Of a DNA stretch of 64,000 nucleotides, positions 56,197 to 64,000 are shown one piece after another (within the stretch, counting starts at the first letter, position 1; every line of letters begins with the position of its first letter). Under the pieces are notes generated by a model that ran no database searches, was not told where the DNA came from, and worked only from the letters and a program-made list of their open reading frames with translations. Position numbers and translations under genes: made by a program. Where the stretch lies: assembly GCF_024749045.1 (NCBI RefSeq), contig NZ_CP087184.1, positions 682,001-746,000 on the forward strand, given 5' to 3'. The stretch comes from Pseudomonas sp. B21-028 (GTDB taxonomy: Bacteria; Pseudomonadota; Gammaproteobacteria; Pseudomonadales; Pseudomonadaceae).

Positions 56197-56990
56197 GCGC
56201 TGCAAGCCTGACCGGAACACCGCCTCAATGGCTGCTGCTCGACATACCCGGCGTCCCCAGCGCGGCGCAACGCCTGCAAGAGCAGTTCGCGCAAGCGCGG
56301 TGCTTTGCCCTGTTCGAAGACACCGAATGGCATGGGCTCAAGGCGCACGGTCCGCTGCTGGTGGACTTGCAGCAAGCGCCGGCACTGGCGAGCCTGTGTC
56401 ATGTCGACGCGGGTGCCTGGCCGGGACTGTTGTTGGTGAGCGAATCACCGGTTACCCAGTTGCTGGCGCATCTGCGACGCATGCTGACGGTGACCTTGGG
56501 CCCTCACTACAAGGCGTTGCTGAGCTATTACAACCCCCACACCGCCAGCTATTTCTTCGATGGCTGCGACCCTGGGGAACTCAGTTGCTGGCTGGGGCCC
56601 ATCCGCCTGCTGCGCTGGTTCGGCGGCACCTGGGCCGACCGGGCCATTGGCAGCCAGGGCTGGCAGCAACTGTCCAATCCGGGGCTGCCCGTGGCGCCAC
56701 TGGAGAACGAGCACAGCCTCAGCGACCGACAACAGCACAAATTGCAGCAATGCCTGCTGGAGCGGCATGCCTGGCATTGGTCCCGTGCCACCGGGCGCGA
56801 GTATCGCGCGCTCTGGGATTGCCTGGAGCAGGGCTTGAAACTGGGATTCACCGAGCGGGAAGTGCTCGACGGCTGGCTATGGCTGCGCCTGCAGTACCCC
56901 GACGCCCCGCCAACGTCAGCGTTGGTCGGCAGCTCCCAGCGCGAGCGGCTCGAACATCTGCGACGGTTGTGGCAGGGCGATGAGGGGTAA
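56193..56990 (+). CDS. DUF4123-family T6SS effector adaptor (Tap/TEC type)
   Basis: 265 residues from MSAASLTGTPPQ, whose ATG overlaps the vgrG stop. DUF4123 features include PQWLLLDIPG and the N-terminal CFALFEDTEWHGLKAHGPLL; SYYNPHTASYFFDGC and GPIRLLRWFGG follow, with a helical C-terminus. These proteins load effectors onto the matching VgrG. Normally the effector gene comes next, but here the gene ends four bases from a convergent MATE gene, so the cargo must be encoded elsewhere or has been lost. Confidence 0.88.
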   Translation: MSAASLTGTPPQWLLLDIPGVPSAAQRLQEQFAQARCFALFEDTEWHGLKAHGPLLVDLQQAPALASLCHVDAGAWPGLLLVSESPVTQLLAHLRRMLTVTLGPHYKALLSYYNPHTASYFFDGCDPGELSCWLGPIRLLRWFGGTWADRAIGSQGWQQLSNPGLPVAPLENEHSLSDRQQHKLQQCLLERHAWHWSRATGREYRALWDCLEQGLKLGFTEREVLDGWLWLRLQYPDAPPTSALVGSSQRERLEHLRRLWQGDEG

Positions 56991-56994
56991 GGCG

Positions 56995-58344
56995 CTATTG
57001 GGCTTGGGCGGCGAGCCAGCGATCCTGGCGGTGCAAGTGCCAGGCGAAACCACCGAGGGTCAGGCTGCGCAACGCCATGAACAACAGGAAGGTGATCCAC
57101 AGCCCATGGTTGCCCAGCGCTTGCAGTGCCCAGGCAAAGGGCAGCACCAGCAACAGGGTCAGCAGCATGCCGTTACGCATTTCCCGGGCGCGGGTGGCGC
57201 CGATGAACAAGCCGTCGAGCACATAGCTCCAGACCGCGATCAGCGGCAGGGCGGCGAGATAGGGCAGATAGCGGTAGGCGGTGTCGCGCACGTCGGGGAT
57301 GTCGGTCTGCATATCGACGAACAGATGCCCGGCGAGCAGGAACAGCAGCGCGAACCCGATGCTTGCAATCAGTGACCAACCGCAGGCCACCACCAGTGAG
57401 CGGCGTAGCGCGAGACGGTCGTGGGCACCAATAGCGTGGCCGCACAGCGCCTCGACGGCATGGGCGAGGCCGTCCAGGGCATGGGCCGTCAGCAACAGCC
57501 CGTTGAGCAGCAGCGCGTTGGCCGCAACGGTTGCATCCCCCAGGCGCGCGCCTTGTACGGTAATCAGGAAAAACACCGATTGCAGGGCCAGGCTGCGAAT
57601 GAAAATGTCCCGGTTCACCGCCAGCAGCGGTCGCCAGTTCTGCCATACCCCCAAGGTCGCCCAGGCAATCTGTCCGGGCCAGGCCCGCAGGGTTTTGTGG
57701 GCCAGGACCAGGCCGACCAGCGCCCCGGTCCATTCGGCGATCACCGAGGCCCGGGCCGAACCGGCCACACCCCAGTCCAGGCTGAGTACGAACCACAGGT
57801 TGAGGGTGATGTTCACCAGATTGGTGGTCAGCAAAATCGTCAGCGGTGCCCGGGCGTTCTGGGCTCCGAGAAACCAACCCACCAGCGCATAACTGGCCAG
57901 CGCCGCCGGAAGGCCGAAGAGGCGTGTGTAGAAGAAGTCCCGGGTCAACTGATTGAGTTCGGCGGACGGCTGCATGAAATGCAACGCCACGTTACTCAAC
58001 GGCACCCCGACGATTCCGAGGGCCACAGCCAACCCCATCGCCAGCAGCAGGCCTTGCAACAGCACTTGCCGCAACGTTGCGCCGTCGCCACGCCCGGCCG
58101 CCTGGGCCGCGAACCCGGTGGTGCCCATGCGCAGGAAACCCATCGCCCAGGCTAGCACCGTATACAAGCTCGCCCCGACCGCCACCGCGCCCAACTGATG
58201 GGCATGGGGCAAATGGCCGATGACGGTGCTGTCCACCAATGCCACCAGCGGCACGGAAATGTTCGAAAGAATCATCGGCGCAGCCAACGCCCAGACCCGA
58301 CGATGGGTGAGACGGTCGCGCCAGTCGGCGAGCAGGTTGGACAT
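56995..58344 (-). CDS. MATE-family efflux transporter (DinF-like)
   Basis: 449 residues from MSNLLADWRDRLTHRR; an upstream in-frame Met passes through a repeat and is rejected. About twelve membrane spans are visible. MATE signatures include LAAPMILSNISVPLVALVDS, GFLRMGTTGFAAQAAGRGD and ALDGLAHAVEALCGHAIGA. It would export organic cations or drugs using H+ or Na+. The DinF-like subgroup is a guess from the short N-terminus and sequence style. It converges on the DUF4123 gene. Confidence 0.92.
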   Translation of the reverse strand: MSNLLADWRDRLTHRRVWALAAPMILSNISVPLVALVDSTVIGHLPHAHQLGAVAVGASLYTVLAWAMGFLRMGTTGFAAQAAGRGDGATLRQVLLQGLLLAMGLAVALGIVGVPLSNVALHFMQPSAELNQLTRDFFYTRLFGLPAALASYALVGWFLGAQNARAPLTILLTTNLVNITLNLWFVLSLDWGVAGSARASVIAEWTGALVGLVLAHKTLRAWPGQIAWATLGVWQNWRPLLAVNRDIFIRSLALQSVFFLITVQGARLGDATVAANALLLNGLLLTAHALDGLAHAVEALCGHAIGAHDRLALRRSLVVACGWSLIASIGFALLFLLAGHLFVDMQTDIPDVRDTAYRYLPYLAALPLIAVWSYVLDGLFIGATRAREMRNGMLLTLLLVLPFAWALQALGNHGLWITFLLFMALRSLTLGGFAWHLHRQDRWLAAQAQ

Positions 58345-58433
58345 GGGGGCTCCTTGATGGAGCGCAATTGTAGCGGGTTCTCTGAGTAATCGTTTCCAGT
58401 ACGTCCCGAACACGCGGGATGCTCCGAACTCAT

Positions 58434-58596
58434 TGTGGCGAGGGGATTTAGCGAAACGTCGCACCGCCCCGCTGGGCTGCGAAGCAGCCCCGAAAACCAG
58501 GCTCCGCGGTGCAACAGGTAAACCGCGTCAGTCGGTTCACGACTGCTGCGCAGCCGAGCGGGGCGGTGCGACGTTTCGCTAAATCCCCTCGCCACA
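58434..58596. repeat. Long inverted repeat (GTGGCGAG family)
   Basis: Outer arms TGTGGCGAGGGGATTTAGCG and the complement enclose paired CACCGCCCCGCTGGGCTGCG-type segments, giving a nearly complete long palindrome. It separates the MATE gene from DUF6124 copy B. Confidence 0.88.
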
Positions 58597-58616
58597 GAGT
58601 TGATGTGTTGCTTCGG

Positions 58617-58964
58617 TTAGCGTGGGTCGACGTTATCCAAGGCCCGGTTCGCGAGTAAACCGCCCAGTTCGATCAGTTGCTGGATGCCCAGGGCCACGTG
58701 GCGGCGTGAGCCGTCCAGGTCGAAGGCCAGGTCACAGGCCATGGCGTTGGCCGAGGCCAGGGTTTCGCTGAGGTTGGCGAGCAGGCATTCGGTATCGATG
58801 CCATTCACAACCGTGAACAGTTGGTCTGGTTGGGTTTCAGGCGGTTCGGGCTTGAGGTAGAAGTCGAGGGCGCGTTTGGCGGCTTTGTCGAAGGTCGTTG
58901 AGTCGGACGGATCGCTGGGAGATGTTGAATCGGTGACCGGTGGATTGGGGGTTACCTTGAACAT
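58617..58964 (-). CDS. DUF6124/DUF3077-like small protein (copy B)
   Basis: 115 residues starting MFKVTPNPPVTDS, closely related to the protein at 9286-9642. The second half (ECLLANLSETLASANAMACD, then ALGIQQLIELGGLLANRALD) is nearly identical to copy A, while the linker at about residues 15-60 varies. It is soluble, with no known motif. AAGGAG lies eight bases before the ATG, at the end of the conserved leader 58965-59290. It is the intact member of a local duplication; the second copy (59507-59692) has lost its start. Confidence 0.75.
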   Translation of the reverse strand: MFKVTPNPPVTDSTSPSDPSDSTTFDKAAKRALDFYLKPEPPETQPDQLFTVVNGIDTECLLANLSETLASANAMACDLAFDLDGSRRHVALGIQQLIELGGLLANRALDNVDPR

Positions 58965-59290
58965 GGTGAAACTCCTTGATGAGTGGAGCCGTCATCCGTC
59001 GCTGCTAAACGAGGTGGGTGGCAGCTATACGCGGGTTAGCAGACCAGGCATCAAGGAACCCGGCGCACCGAAGTGCCCCACGCATAGCCGCCATAGTGCT
59101 GACAATCCGATGCGGATTGGCTGTTCCGATGGCGACACTGGCGTGCCTTGATGTTATCCGAGCTGCTAAACCCGATCGCTGATTTGTCAGCGACGGGGAA
59201 ACAATAAAACCCGGTCCCAAGGCGCACAAGCCGGCGGATTCTGGCGTAGTTGTAGGCAGCGGCGCAAGGCGGTGTAGCCGGGACCTACAC
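58965..59290 (-). ncRNA. Conserved structured leader of the DUF6124-like gene (copy B)
   Basis: It shares with 9643-9960 the distal invariant block (CACAAGCCGGCGGATTCTGG region near 59226), the hairpin TCGCTG/CAGCGA (59176-59181 with 59188-59193), and three linked motifs: CTGCTAA at 59002-59008, TTAGCAG at 59036-59042 and CTGCTAA at 59163-59169. The middle motif can pair with either outer one. CATCAAGG near 59049 and CCTTGATG near 59146 form an extra long-range stem. Confidence 0.6.
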
Positions 59291-59319
59291 CTGAAGGAAT
59301 GGAATAAACAGAAGGCTTT

Positions 59320-59486
59320 TGTGGCGAGGGGATTTATTGTGGCGAGGGGATTCATCCCCGCTGGGGCGCGAAGCGCCCCTCCAGGAACATTGAACTCAAT
59401 CTGTCTGACATGTCGAGGCGAGGCTGTTGGGGCTGCTTCGCAGCCCAGCGGAGCGGTGCGACGTTTCGCTAAATCCCCTCGCCACA
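59320..59486. repeat. GTGGCGAG-family repeat with a partly duplicated left arm
   Basis: TGTGGCGAGGGGATTTAT occurs at 59320, and TGTGGCGAGGGGATTCAT 19 bases later, before the complementary arm ending CTCGCCACA at 59486. It lies between the two duplicated DUF6124/leader segments. Confidence 0.8.
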
Positions 59487-59506
59487 AAGGTGAGTCGTTG
59501 CTTCGG

Positions 59507-59692
59507 TTAGCGTGGGTCGACGTTATCCAGAGCCCGGTTGGCCAGTAAGCCGCCCAGTTCGATCAACTGCTGGATGCCCAGGGCCACGTGGCGGCGTGAG
59601 CCGTCCAGGTCGAAGGCCAGGTCACAGGCCATGGCGTTGGCCGAGGCCAGGGTTTCGCTGAGGTTGGCGAGCAGGCATTCGGTGTCGATGCC
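59507..59692 (-). pseudogene. DUF6124-like remnant (copy C), start region deleted
   Basis: 62 codons in the original frame (GIDTECLLANLSETLASANA... to NVDPR-stop), nearly identical to copy B. The first roughly 55 codons and the start are missing: the leader's ribosome binding site AAGGAG is joined directly to the codon for Gly in GIDTE. The next ATG is deep inside the remnant. The upstream leader is complete. Confidence 0.85.
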
Positions 59693-60012
59693 GTCTCCTT
59701 GATGATGGAGCCGTCATCCTTCGCTGCTAAACGAGTTGGGTGGCGGCTGTACGCGGGTTAGCAGACCAGGCATCAAGGAACCCGGCGCACCGAAGTGCCC
59801 CACGCATAGCCACCATAGTGCTGACAATCCGATGCGGATTGACTGTTCCGATGGCGACACTGGCGTGCCTTGATGTTATCCGAGCTGCTAAACCCGATCG
59901 CTGATTTGTCAGCGACGGGAAAACAATAAAACCCGGCCTCAAGGCGCACAAGCCGGCGGATTCTGGCGTAGTTGTAGGCAGCGGCGCAAGGCGGTGTAGC
60001 CGGGACCTACAC
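59693..60012 (-). ncRNA. Conserved structured leader (copy C), retained ahead of the broken gene
   Basis: Almost identical to copy B, including the TCGCTG/CAGCGA hairpin and the three CTGCTAA/TTAGCAG motifs (the gene-proximal one at 59724-59730). It has stayed intact although its coding partner lost the start, which is compatible with recent duplication or with an RNA-level role. Confidence 0.55.
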
Positions 60013-60041
60013 CTGAAGGAATGGAATAAACAGAGGGCTTT

Positions 60042-60189
60042 TGTGGCGAGGGGATTTATCCCCGCTGGACTGCGTAGCAGTCCCAAAACCAAGCTCTGCG
60101 GTGCAACAGGTAAACCGCGTCGGCCGGTTTTACGACTGCTGCGCAGCCGAGCGGGGCGGTGCGACGTTTCGCTAAATCCCCTCGCCACA
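60042..60189. repeat. Long inverted repeat (GTGGCGAG family)
   Basis: TGTGGCGAGGGGATTTATCC and its partner ending CTCGCCACA flank central GCGTAGCAGTCCC and GCTGCGCAGC segments. It closes the duplicated DUF6124 region on the right. Confidence 0.87.
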
Positions 60190-60228
60190 ATGTCCGGCGT
60201 GGTACTTGTGGTGAGAGCAATTTCAATC

Positions 60229-60522
60229 TTAGTGAATGATCCAACTCAACAACCACAACCCCAATACCAGCCAGATGATCCCCAGCACAATTGAGGCGCG
60301 CATGAAGGCGCGGATTGCCGAGTATAGCAGCATCAGCCCGAGGATCAGCGCGATGATGCTGATGATCGAGGTGTCCATGCCCAACGCGCGCGACAGGCCG
60401 TCGACAAAGTTGCCGCCGGCATTGGCCAGGGTGTTGAACAGGCCGCTGAGCAGGTCGACGATGAAGCGGATTATCGAACCGAGTGCCTGGCCGAGCCATT
60501 CGAAAAAGCTTTCTACCTGCAT
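60229..60522 (-). CDS. Small conserved membrane protein of unknown function
   Basis: 97 residues from MQVESFFEWLGQALGSIIRF; longer in-frame starts upstream are less likely. The first half is amphipathic (FIVDLLSGLFNTLANAGGNF), and the second half has two membrane spans (SIISIIALILGLMLLYSAIR and ASIVLGIIWLVLGLWLLSWI). No family name is offered. It is divergent from the MazG-like gene. Confidence 0.7.
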   Translation of the reverse strand: MQVESFFEWLGQALGSIIRFIVDLLSGLFNTLANAGGNFVDGLSRALGMDTSIISIIALILGLMLLYSAIRAFMRASIVLGIIWLVLGLWLLSWIIH

Positions 60523-60685
60523 GTTTGCATCCTGATGGAAGAGAATCGAGTCGAGCCTCGGGCTCCTGATTGTAGGAGCCATTGGCGTCGCGATCGTTCG
60601 ATTATGGGGCAAATTGCCGCTTCGTATCGAGACGCTTGCCTTCCCCCGTCATCCCCCGGAAGCTATGGGCATCCAGGAGAGCCCG

Positions 60686-60991
60686 ATGAACCTTGTTGAA
60701 CTGACTGAACGCCTGCACGCCATTCGTGATCGCAACGATTGGCGGCCATTCCACAGCCCGAAGAACCTCGCCATGGCCGCCAGTGTGGAAATGGCCGAGC
60801 TGGTGGAGATTTTCCAGTGGCTGACCGAGGACCAGTCGCGCCAGCTGCCGGCGGACAAACTGGCCCATGCCGGGCAGGAAGTCGGTGACATCGTCTTGTA
60901 CCTGTTGCTGCTGTGCAGCGAATTAGGCTTGGACATGGATGCCGTGGTGCGCAGCAAACTGGCTGACAGTGAGCGGCGGTTCGGCCAATGA
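60686..60991 (+). CDS. MazG-like nucleotide pyrophosphohydrolase
   Basis: 101 residues from MNLVELTERLHAIRDRNDWR (AGGAG nine bases upstream). The metal-binding EMAELVEIFQW and EVGDIVLYLLLLCSELG match the E-x2-E ... E-x2-D pattern of the MazG/RS21-C6 all-alpha NTP pyrophosphatases. It probably removes non-canonical nucleotides such as modified dCTP. Its stop overlaps the start of cmoM by four bases. Confidence 0.9.
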   Translation: MNLVELTERLHAIRDRNDWRPFHSPKNLAMAASVEMAELVEIFQWLTEDQSRQLPADKLAHAGQEVGDIVLYLLLLCSELGLDMDAVVRSKLADSERRFGQ

Positions 60992-61737
60992 GCGACCGTC
61001 ATTTCGATCAGCTCGCCACGCGTTTTGCCGAAAAAATCTATGGCGGCGCCAAGGGCGCGATTCGCCTGGCGGTGCTCCAGGCCGATTTGCTCGAAGTATT
61101 GCCTGAGTGCCCGTTGCGTGTGCTCGACATAGGTGCAGGCCTAGGCCATATGTCGTTGTGGCTGGCCGAGCGCGGCCATCAGGTCACCCTGGCGGAACCG
61201 GCCGCGCCCATGCTCGAAGGCGCCCGCCAGCGGTTTGCCGATGCCGGCCAGGAGGCAACTTTCATCCAGGCGCCGTGGCAGGAACTGCCGGGCCTGCTTA
61301 CCGAACCGTACGACCTGGTGCTGTGCCACGCGGTGCTGGAGTGGCTGGCCGAGCCGCACACGATCCTGCCGGTGCTGCATCAACTCACGGTGTCCGGCGG
61401 CTGGTTGTCGCTGGCGTTCTACAACCGTGACGCGCTGGTTTATCGGAACTTGCTCAAGGGGCATTTCCGCAAACTGCGCAACAATGACATGGCCGGTGAA
61501 AAACAGAGCCTGACGCCGCAACAACCTCTTGATCCGCGAGAACTGGCGGCGCAACTTGAGGGTGTGTGGCAGGTCGAAAGCCAGAGTGGCGTGCGGGTTT
61601 TTCACGACTACATGCCGGTGGAGTTCCAGGGGCGGGTCGAGCTCTCGCAATTGTTGGACATGGAGCTGGCCCATCGTCGCCATCCCGCGTTTGCCGGGCT
61701 GGGACGTTATCTGCACTGGATCTGCCGTCCCCTCTGA
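60988..61737 (+). CDS. cmoM: tRNA 5-carboxymethoxyuridine methyltransferase CmoM (SmtA)
   Basis: 249 residues. The SAM-dependent methyltransferase motif is VLDIGAGLGHMSLWLAERGH, followed by LCHAVLEWLAEP. The N-terminal DQLATRFAEKIYGGAKGAIR and the C-terminal GVRVFHDYMP and LDMELAHRRHPAFAGLGRYL are typical of CmoM. It methylates cmo5U at the tRNA wobble position to mcmo5U. It overlaps the MazG-like gene and is followed closely by two lipoprotein genes. Confidence 0.92.
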   Translation: MSDRHFDQLATRFAEKIYGGAKGAIRLAVLQADLLEVLPECPLRVLDIGAGLGHMSLWLAERGHQVTLAEPAAPMLEGARQRFADAGQEATFIQAPWQELPGLLTEPYDLVLCHAVLEWLAEPHTILPVLHQLTVSGGWLSLAFYNRDALVYRNLLKGHFRKLRNNDMAGEKQSLTPQQPLDPRELAAQLEGVWQVESQSGVRVFHDYMPVEFQGRVELSQLLDMELAHRRHPAFAGLGRYLHWICRPL

Positions 61738-61749
61738 TCGGAGAGCGAA

Positions 61750-62358
61750 ATGCAAGGCCGTACAGGGTTACTGATGTTATGTCTGGGGCTGGCGGCCTGC
61801 CAGGGCACCAACCCCTATGTCGCCACCTCCAGGCCGCTGCCGCCGGCTCCGCCCGAGGCTGCCACGGTGTTCGACCGTAGCGCATACCCGGCGGCACCTC
61901 GTGACTATGGGCGCTATCGCAGTTGGGCCTGGCTCAACGGACGCCTGCCGGCGGGAACCGCGTGGGCGGATTCGGCCCAGGTGGCCGAAGCGGTGAGCAA
62001 TGCCCTGGACCAGCGCGGCCTGCGCCCGCTGCATGACAACCGGCCGGCCGACCTGTTCGTCAGCGCCGACCTGCGGCTGGAAACCCGTCTGCGCCAGGTT
62101 CGGGAAGACTATGATTCGGGTTACTACGGTGGCTACAACCGCTACGGGCCTGGCTACGGCATGTATAACACCGTGCCGGTCGTGCGCACGTATCAGGAGC
62201 AGGTCGTGGTGGTTCGCGTCGACCTGTTCGACGCCCGCAACGGCCAACCGGTATGGAGTGCCAGTGCCGAAACCTCTCAACGTGGCAGGCCCGGCGATAA
62301 CACCGATGCCATTCGCGAGGCGGTGGAGAAAGCCATGTCGACTTATCCGCCCAGTTGA
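61750..62358 (+). CDS. DUF4136 lipoprotein (first of two)
   Basis: 202 residues. The N-terminal lipobox LGLAAC (Cys17) predicts an outer-membrane lipoprotein. The DUF4136 domain is visible in [37 protein letters not shown] and [20 protein letters not shown], with a Gly/Tyr-rich insert ([17 protein letters not shown]). Function is unknown. It forms a tandem pair with the next gene, 21 bases apart, and both appear to be paralogues. Confidence 0.88.
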   Translation: MQGRTGLLMLCLGLAACQGTNPYVATSRPLPPAPPEAATVFDRSAYPAAPRDYGRYRSWAWLNGRLPAGTAWADSAQVAEAVSNALDQRGLRPLHDNRPADLFVSADLRLETRLRQVREDYDSGYYGGYNRYGPGYGMYNTVPVVRTYQEQVVVVRVDLFDARNGQPVWSASAETSQRGRPGDNTDAIREAVEKAMSTYPPS

Positions 62359-62379
62359 TTACGCAACAGGAGAAGAGTG

Positions 62380-62934
62380 ATGTTCCGTCGTCTTGCTCTA
62401 CTGGGCCTTGCCCTGCTGCTTAGCGCCTGTGCGACCAACCAGGTCAATCATGATTTCGATACCAGTCGCGACTTCGCGGCCTATCGAAGCTGGAGCTGGA
62501 AAGAACCGGCGTTGCAGTACCGCCCCGATGATCCGCGGATCAAGAGTGACCTGACCGAGCAGCGGATCCGCCAGGCCGTGACCGATCAACTCGACCAGCG
62601 CGGCCTGCGCCCTGCCGCGGGCGGGCGCGGCGATGTTCTGGTCCAGGCCTATCTGATCGTCGAAGATCGCCAGCAACAAGTGACCACCAACTATGGCGGC
62701 GGTTGGGGCGGACCCTGGAATGGCTACTGGGGCGGACCGATGTACAACGAAACCCGTAATGTCAGCTACAAGGTCGCCACGGTGCAGATCGACTTGCTCG
62801 ATGGCAAGGACGGCAAGTTGGTCTGGCGGGGCAGTGATGAGCGATTGCTCAGCAGCTCGCCCAACCCGGTTGACCGCGACAGCGCGGTGCGCGAGACGGT
62901 CGGGCGTATCCTGGCCAACTATCCGCCGCGGTGA
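62380..62934 (+). CDS. DUF4136 lipoprotein (second of two)
   Basis: 184 residues from MFRRLALLGLALLLSACATN, with the lipobox LLSAC. The ATG at 62380 follows AGGAGAAG; a GTG three bases earlier is also in frame. DUF4136 features include [40 protein letters not shown] and a Gly/Trp-rich insert (GGGWGGPWNGYWGGP). It is a paralogue of the preceding gene and probably co-transcribed with it. Confidence 0.9.
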   Translation: MFRRLALLGLALLLSACATNQVNHDFDTSRDFAAYRSWSWKEPALQYRPDDPRIKSDLTEQRIRQAVTDQLDQRGLRPAAGGRGDVLVQAYLIVEDRQQQVTTNYGGGWGGPWNGYWGGPMYNETRNVSYKVATVQIDLLDGKDGKLVWRGSDERLLSSSPNPVDRDSAVRETVGRILANYPPR

Positions 62935-62944
62935 CCACCGCTAT

Positions 62945-63180
62945 CGCGAGCAGGCTCGCTCCCACAGGGGGTTTGTGCCAGGCGCGGAGAGTTGGTCACT
63001 GCAGATCCAAATATGGGAGCGAGCCTGCTCGCGATGACGGCAGCCCATTCAACATTGGTGCAAGCTGACCCACCGCTATCGCGAGCAGGCTCGCTCCCAC
63101 AGGGGATTTGTGTCGAACACAGATGTTTGGTCGCTGCAGATCCAAATGTGGGAGCGAGCCTGCTCGCGATGACGGCAATC
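62945..63180. repeat. REP cluster: half element, full pair and half element
   Basis: A single arm (CGCGAGCAGGCTCGCTCCCA, 62945-62966), a full pair (63012-63101) and a further left arm (63147 onward) whose partner is missing. Spacers contain CATTCAACAT and the linker GCAGATCCAAAT. It fills the gap between the lipoprotein genes and the MaoC-type gene. Confidence 0.85.
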
Positions 63181-63216
63181 CATTCAACATGGATGCAGGC
63201 TGACCCACCGCATGGT

Positions 63217-64000
63217 TCAGGCAATCGGTCGCCAGCTTCCTACCATGTGCTCCAGATCTCCCGACCCCACCAACTGCAAATCCCCGCTGGACCCCGCCGC
63301 GCTCGCCAGCAGGGTCACTTCGCTGGGCAGGCGTACCGGCTTCTTGAAGGTTACCTCGATTTCGAGGTTGGCTTCGGGCAGGTGTTCATCCAGTGCGGCC
63401 AGGGTCCGGGCTTTGTTCCACAGGCCATGGGCAATGGCGGTGGGGAAGCCGAACATCCGCGCACTGATGGCACTGAGGTGGATCGGGTTGTAGTCGCCGG
63501 ACACCTTGGCGTATTGCCGGCCGATATCCGCAGGGGCTGTCCAGCGCGTGACTTCGGTCAGCGCTGGAGTTGTCCGGGGTGGCGGCTCCACCAGCCCACC
63601 ATCAAGCTGCACACCCTTGCAGAGCATCTCGCTCTCCGCCTCCCACAACGGTCCCAGTTGATCCTCGATGCGGGTCACCAGGTTGAACACCGCGCCCTTG
63701 GGGTGGGGCTGCAGCTGTTCGACATTGACACTGGCCCGTACCTGGCTGACGCCGCCCATGGGACGGAGCACGCGGATGCGGTTGCTCAGGTGGATCAACC
63801 CCAGCAGCGGGAACGGGAAGTCCCGGGCAGTGAGCAATTGCATTTGCAGGGCGAACGCCAGCACGTGGGGATAAGTCGGTGGCAGCAGGCCGTTGTCGAC
63901 AAAACCACAGACCTTGCGATAAGCCGCCAGGCGCTGCTGATCCACCTGGAGCACCTGGCGCAACCCGGTCTCCGGCAAGGTCTTGCCGGTGATCTTGCGA
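63217..64000 (-). CDS. MaoC-type acyl dehydratase/hydratase, partial at the N-terminus
   Basis: About 260 codons are visible, with the frame open to the right-hand edge (RKITGKTLPETGLRQ...), so the true start lies outside the window. A hot-dog fold MaoC motif is present: YAKVSGDYNPIHLSAISARM followed by FPTAIAHGLW, with Asp and His of the hydratase active site. The N-terminal half is a second, degenerate hot-dog (YRKVCGFVDNGLLPPTYPHV). It probably hydrates enoyl-CoA or enoyl-thioester substrates. No neighbour is available to refine this. Confidence 0.85.
   Translation of the reverse strand, partial: RKITGKTLPETGLRQVLQVDQQRLAAYRKVCGFVDNGLLPPTYPHVLAFALQMQLLTARDFPFPLLGLIHLSNRIRVLRPMGGVSQVRASVNVEQLQPHPKGAVFNLVTRIEDQLGPLWEAESEMLCKGVQLDGGLVEPPPRTTPALTEVTRWTAPADIGRQYAKVSGDYNPIHLSAISARMFGFPTAIAHGLWNKARTLAALDEHLPEANLEIEVTFKKPVRLPSEVTLLASAAGSSGDLQLVGSGDLEHMVGSWRPIA

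Overview
The window is a stretch of a Pseudomonas chromosome, most likely of the P. fluorescens group. GC content is high, the operons are compact, REP-type inverted repeats (families based on GTGGGAGC and GTGGCGAG) are abundant, and the central block keeps the order marC / retS-purD-purH / fis-dusB / DUF3426-prmA / accC-accB-aroQ / ctpL / gcbA / DUF2333-NUDIX-sui1-speA that I recall from P. aeruginosa. No tRNA, rRNA or CRISPR was seen.

Layout. 1-1.9 kb: urea ABC transporter genes urtB (partial) and urtA, with a sigma-54-type promoter. 2.2-4.9 kb: a FecCD-type ABC importer. 5.3-8.6 kb: a small secreted protein and a copper-related cluster (PepSY protein, two DUF2946 proteins, a PCuAC chaperone). 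8.7-10 kb: a truncated antitoxin-like gene and a DUF6124-like gene with a long conserved leader. 10-18.3 kb: cobalamin genes in two divergent operons (cobL-cbiD-cobK and cobG-cobH-cobI-cbiG/cobJ) separated by a six-unit REP array. 18.6-27.4 kb: an accessory island with a 2352-residue LifA/Efa1-like toxin (GT44 glycosyltransferase, C58-type cysteine protease triad, TcdA/TcdB-type pore region) and two mutually related unknown proteins. 27.4-37.8 kb: core genes including retS. 38-42 kb: a second large toxin whose C-terminus looks like a CheD-type glutamine deamidase. 42-54.4 kb: core genes, interrupted by a four-unit REP array into which an IS110-family element has inserted. 54.9-57 kb: an orphan short vgrG with a DUF4123 adaptor. 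57-64 kb: a MATE exporter, a duplicated DUF6124/leader/REP segment, small housekeeping genes, two DUF4136 lipoproteins and a partial MaoC-type hydratase.

Strongest unexplained signals: (1) the non-coding end of the IS110 element can be read as a bridge RNA, with loops that match both the REP target and the element's own junction; (2) a roughly 320-nt conserved leader occurs three times ahead of DUF6124-like genes, with compensatory changes and mutually exclusive pairings next to the ribosome binding site; (3) the CheD-like toxin has Cys-17-His spacing identical to CheD; (4) the LifA-like toxin sits beside a new pair of paralogues. All functional names come from motif reading, architecture and remembered synteny; no database search was run.
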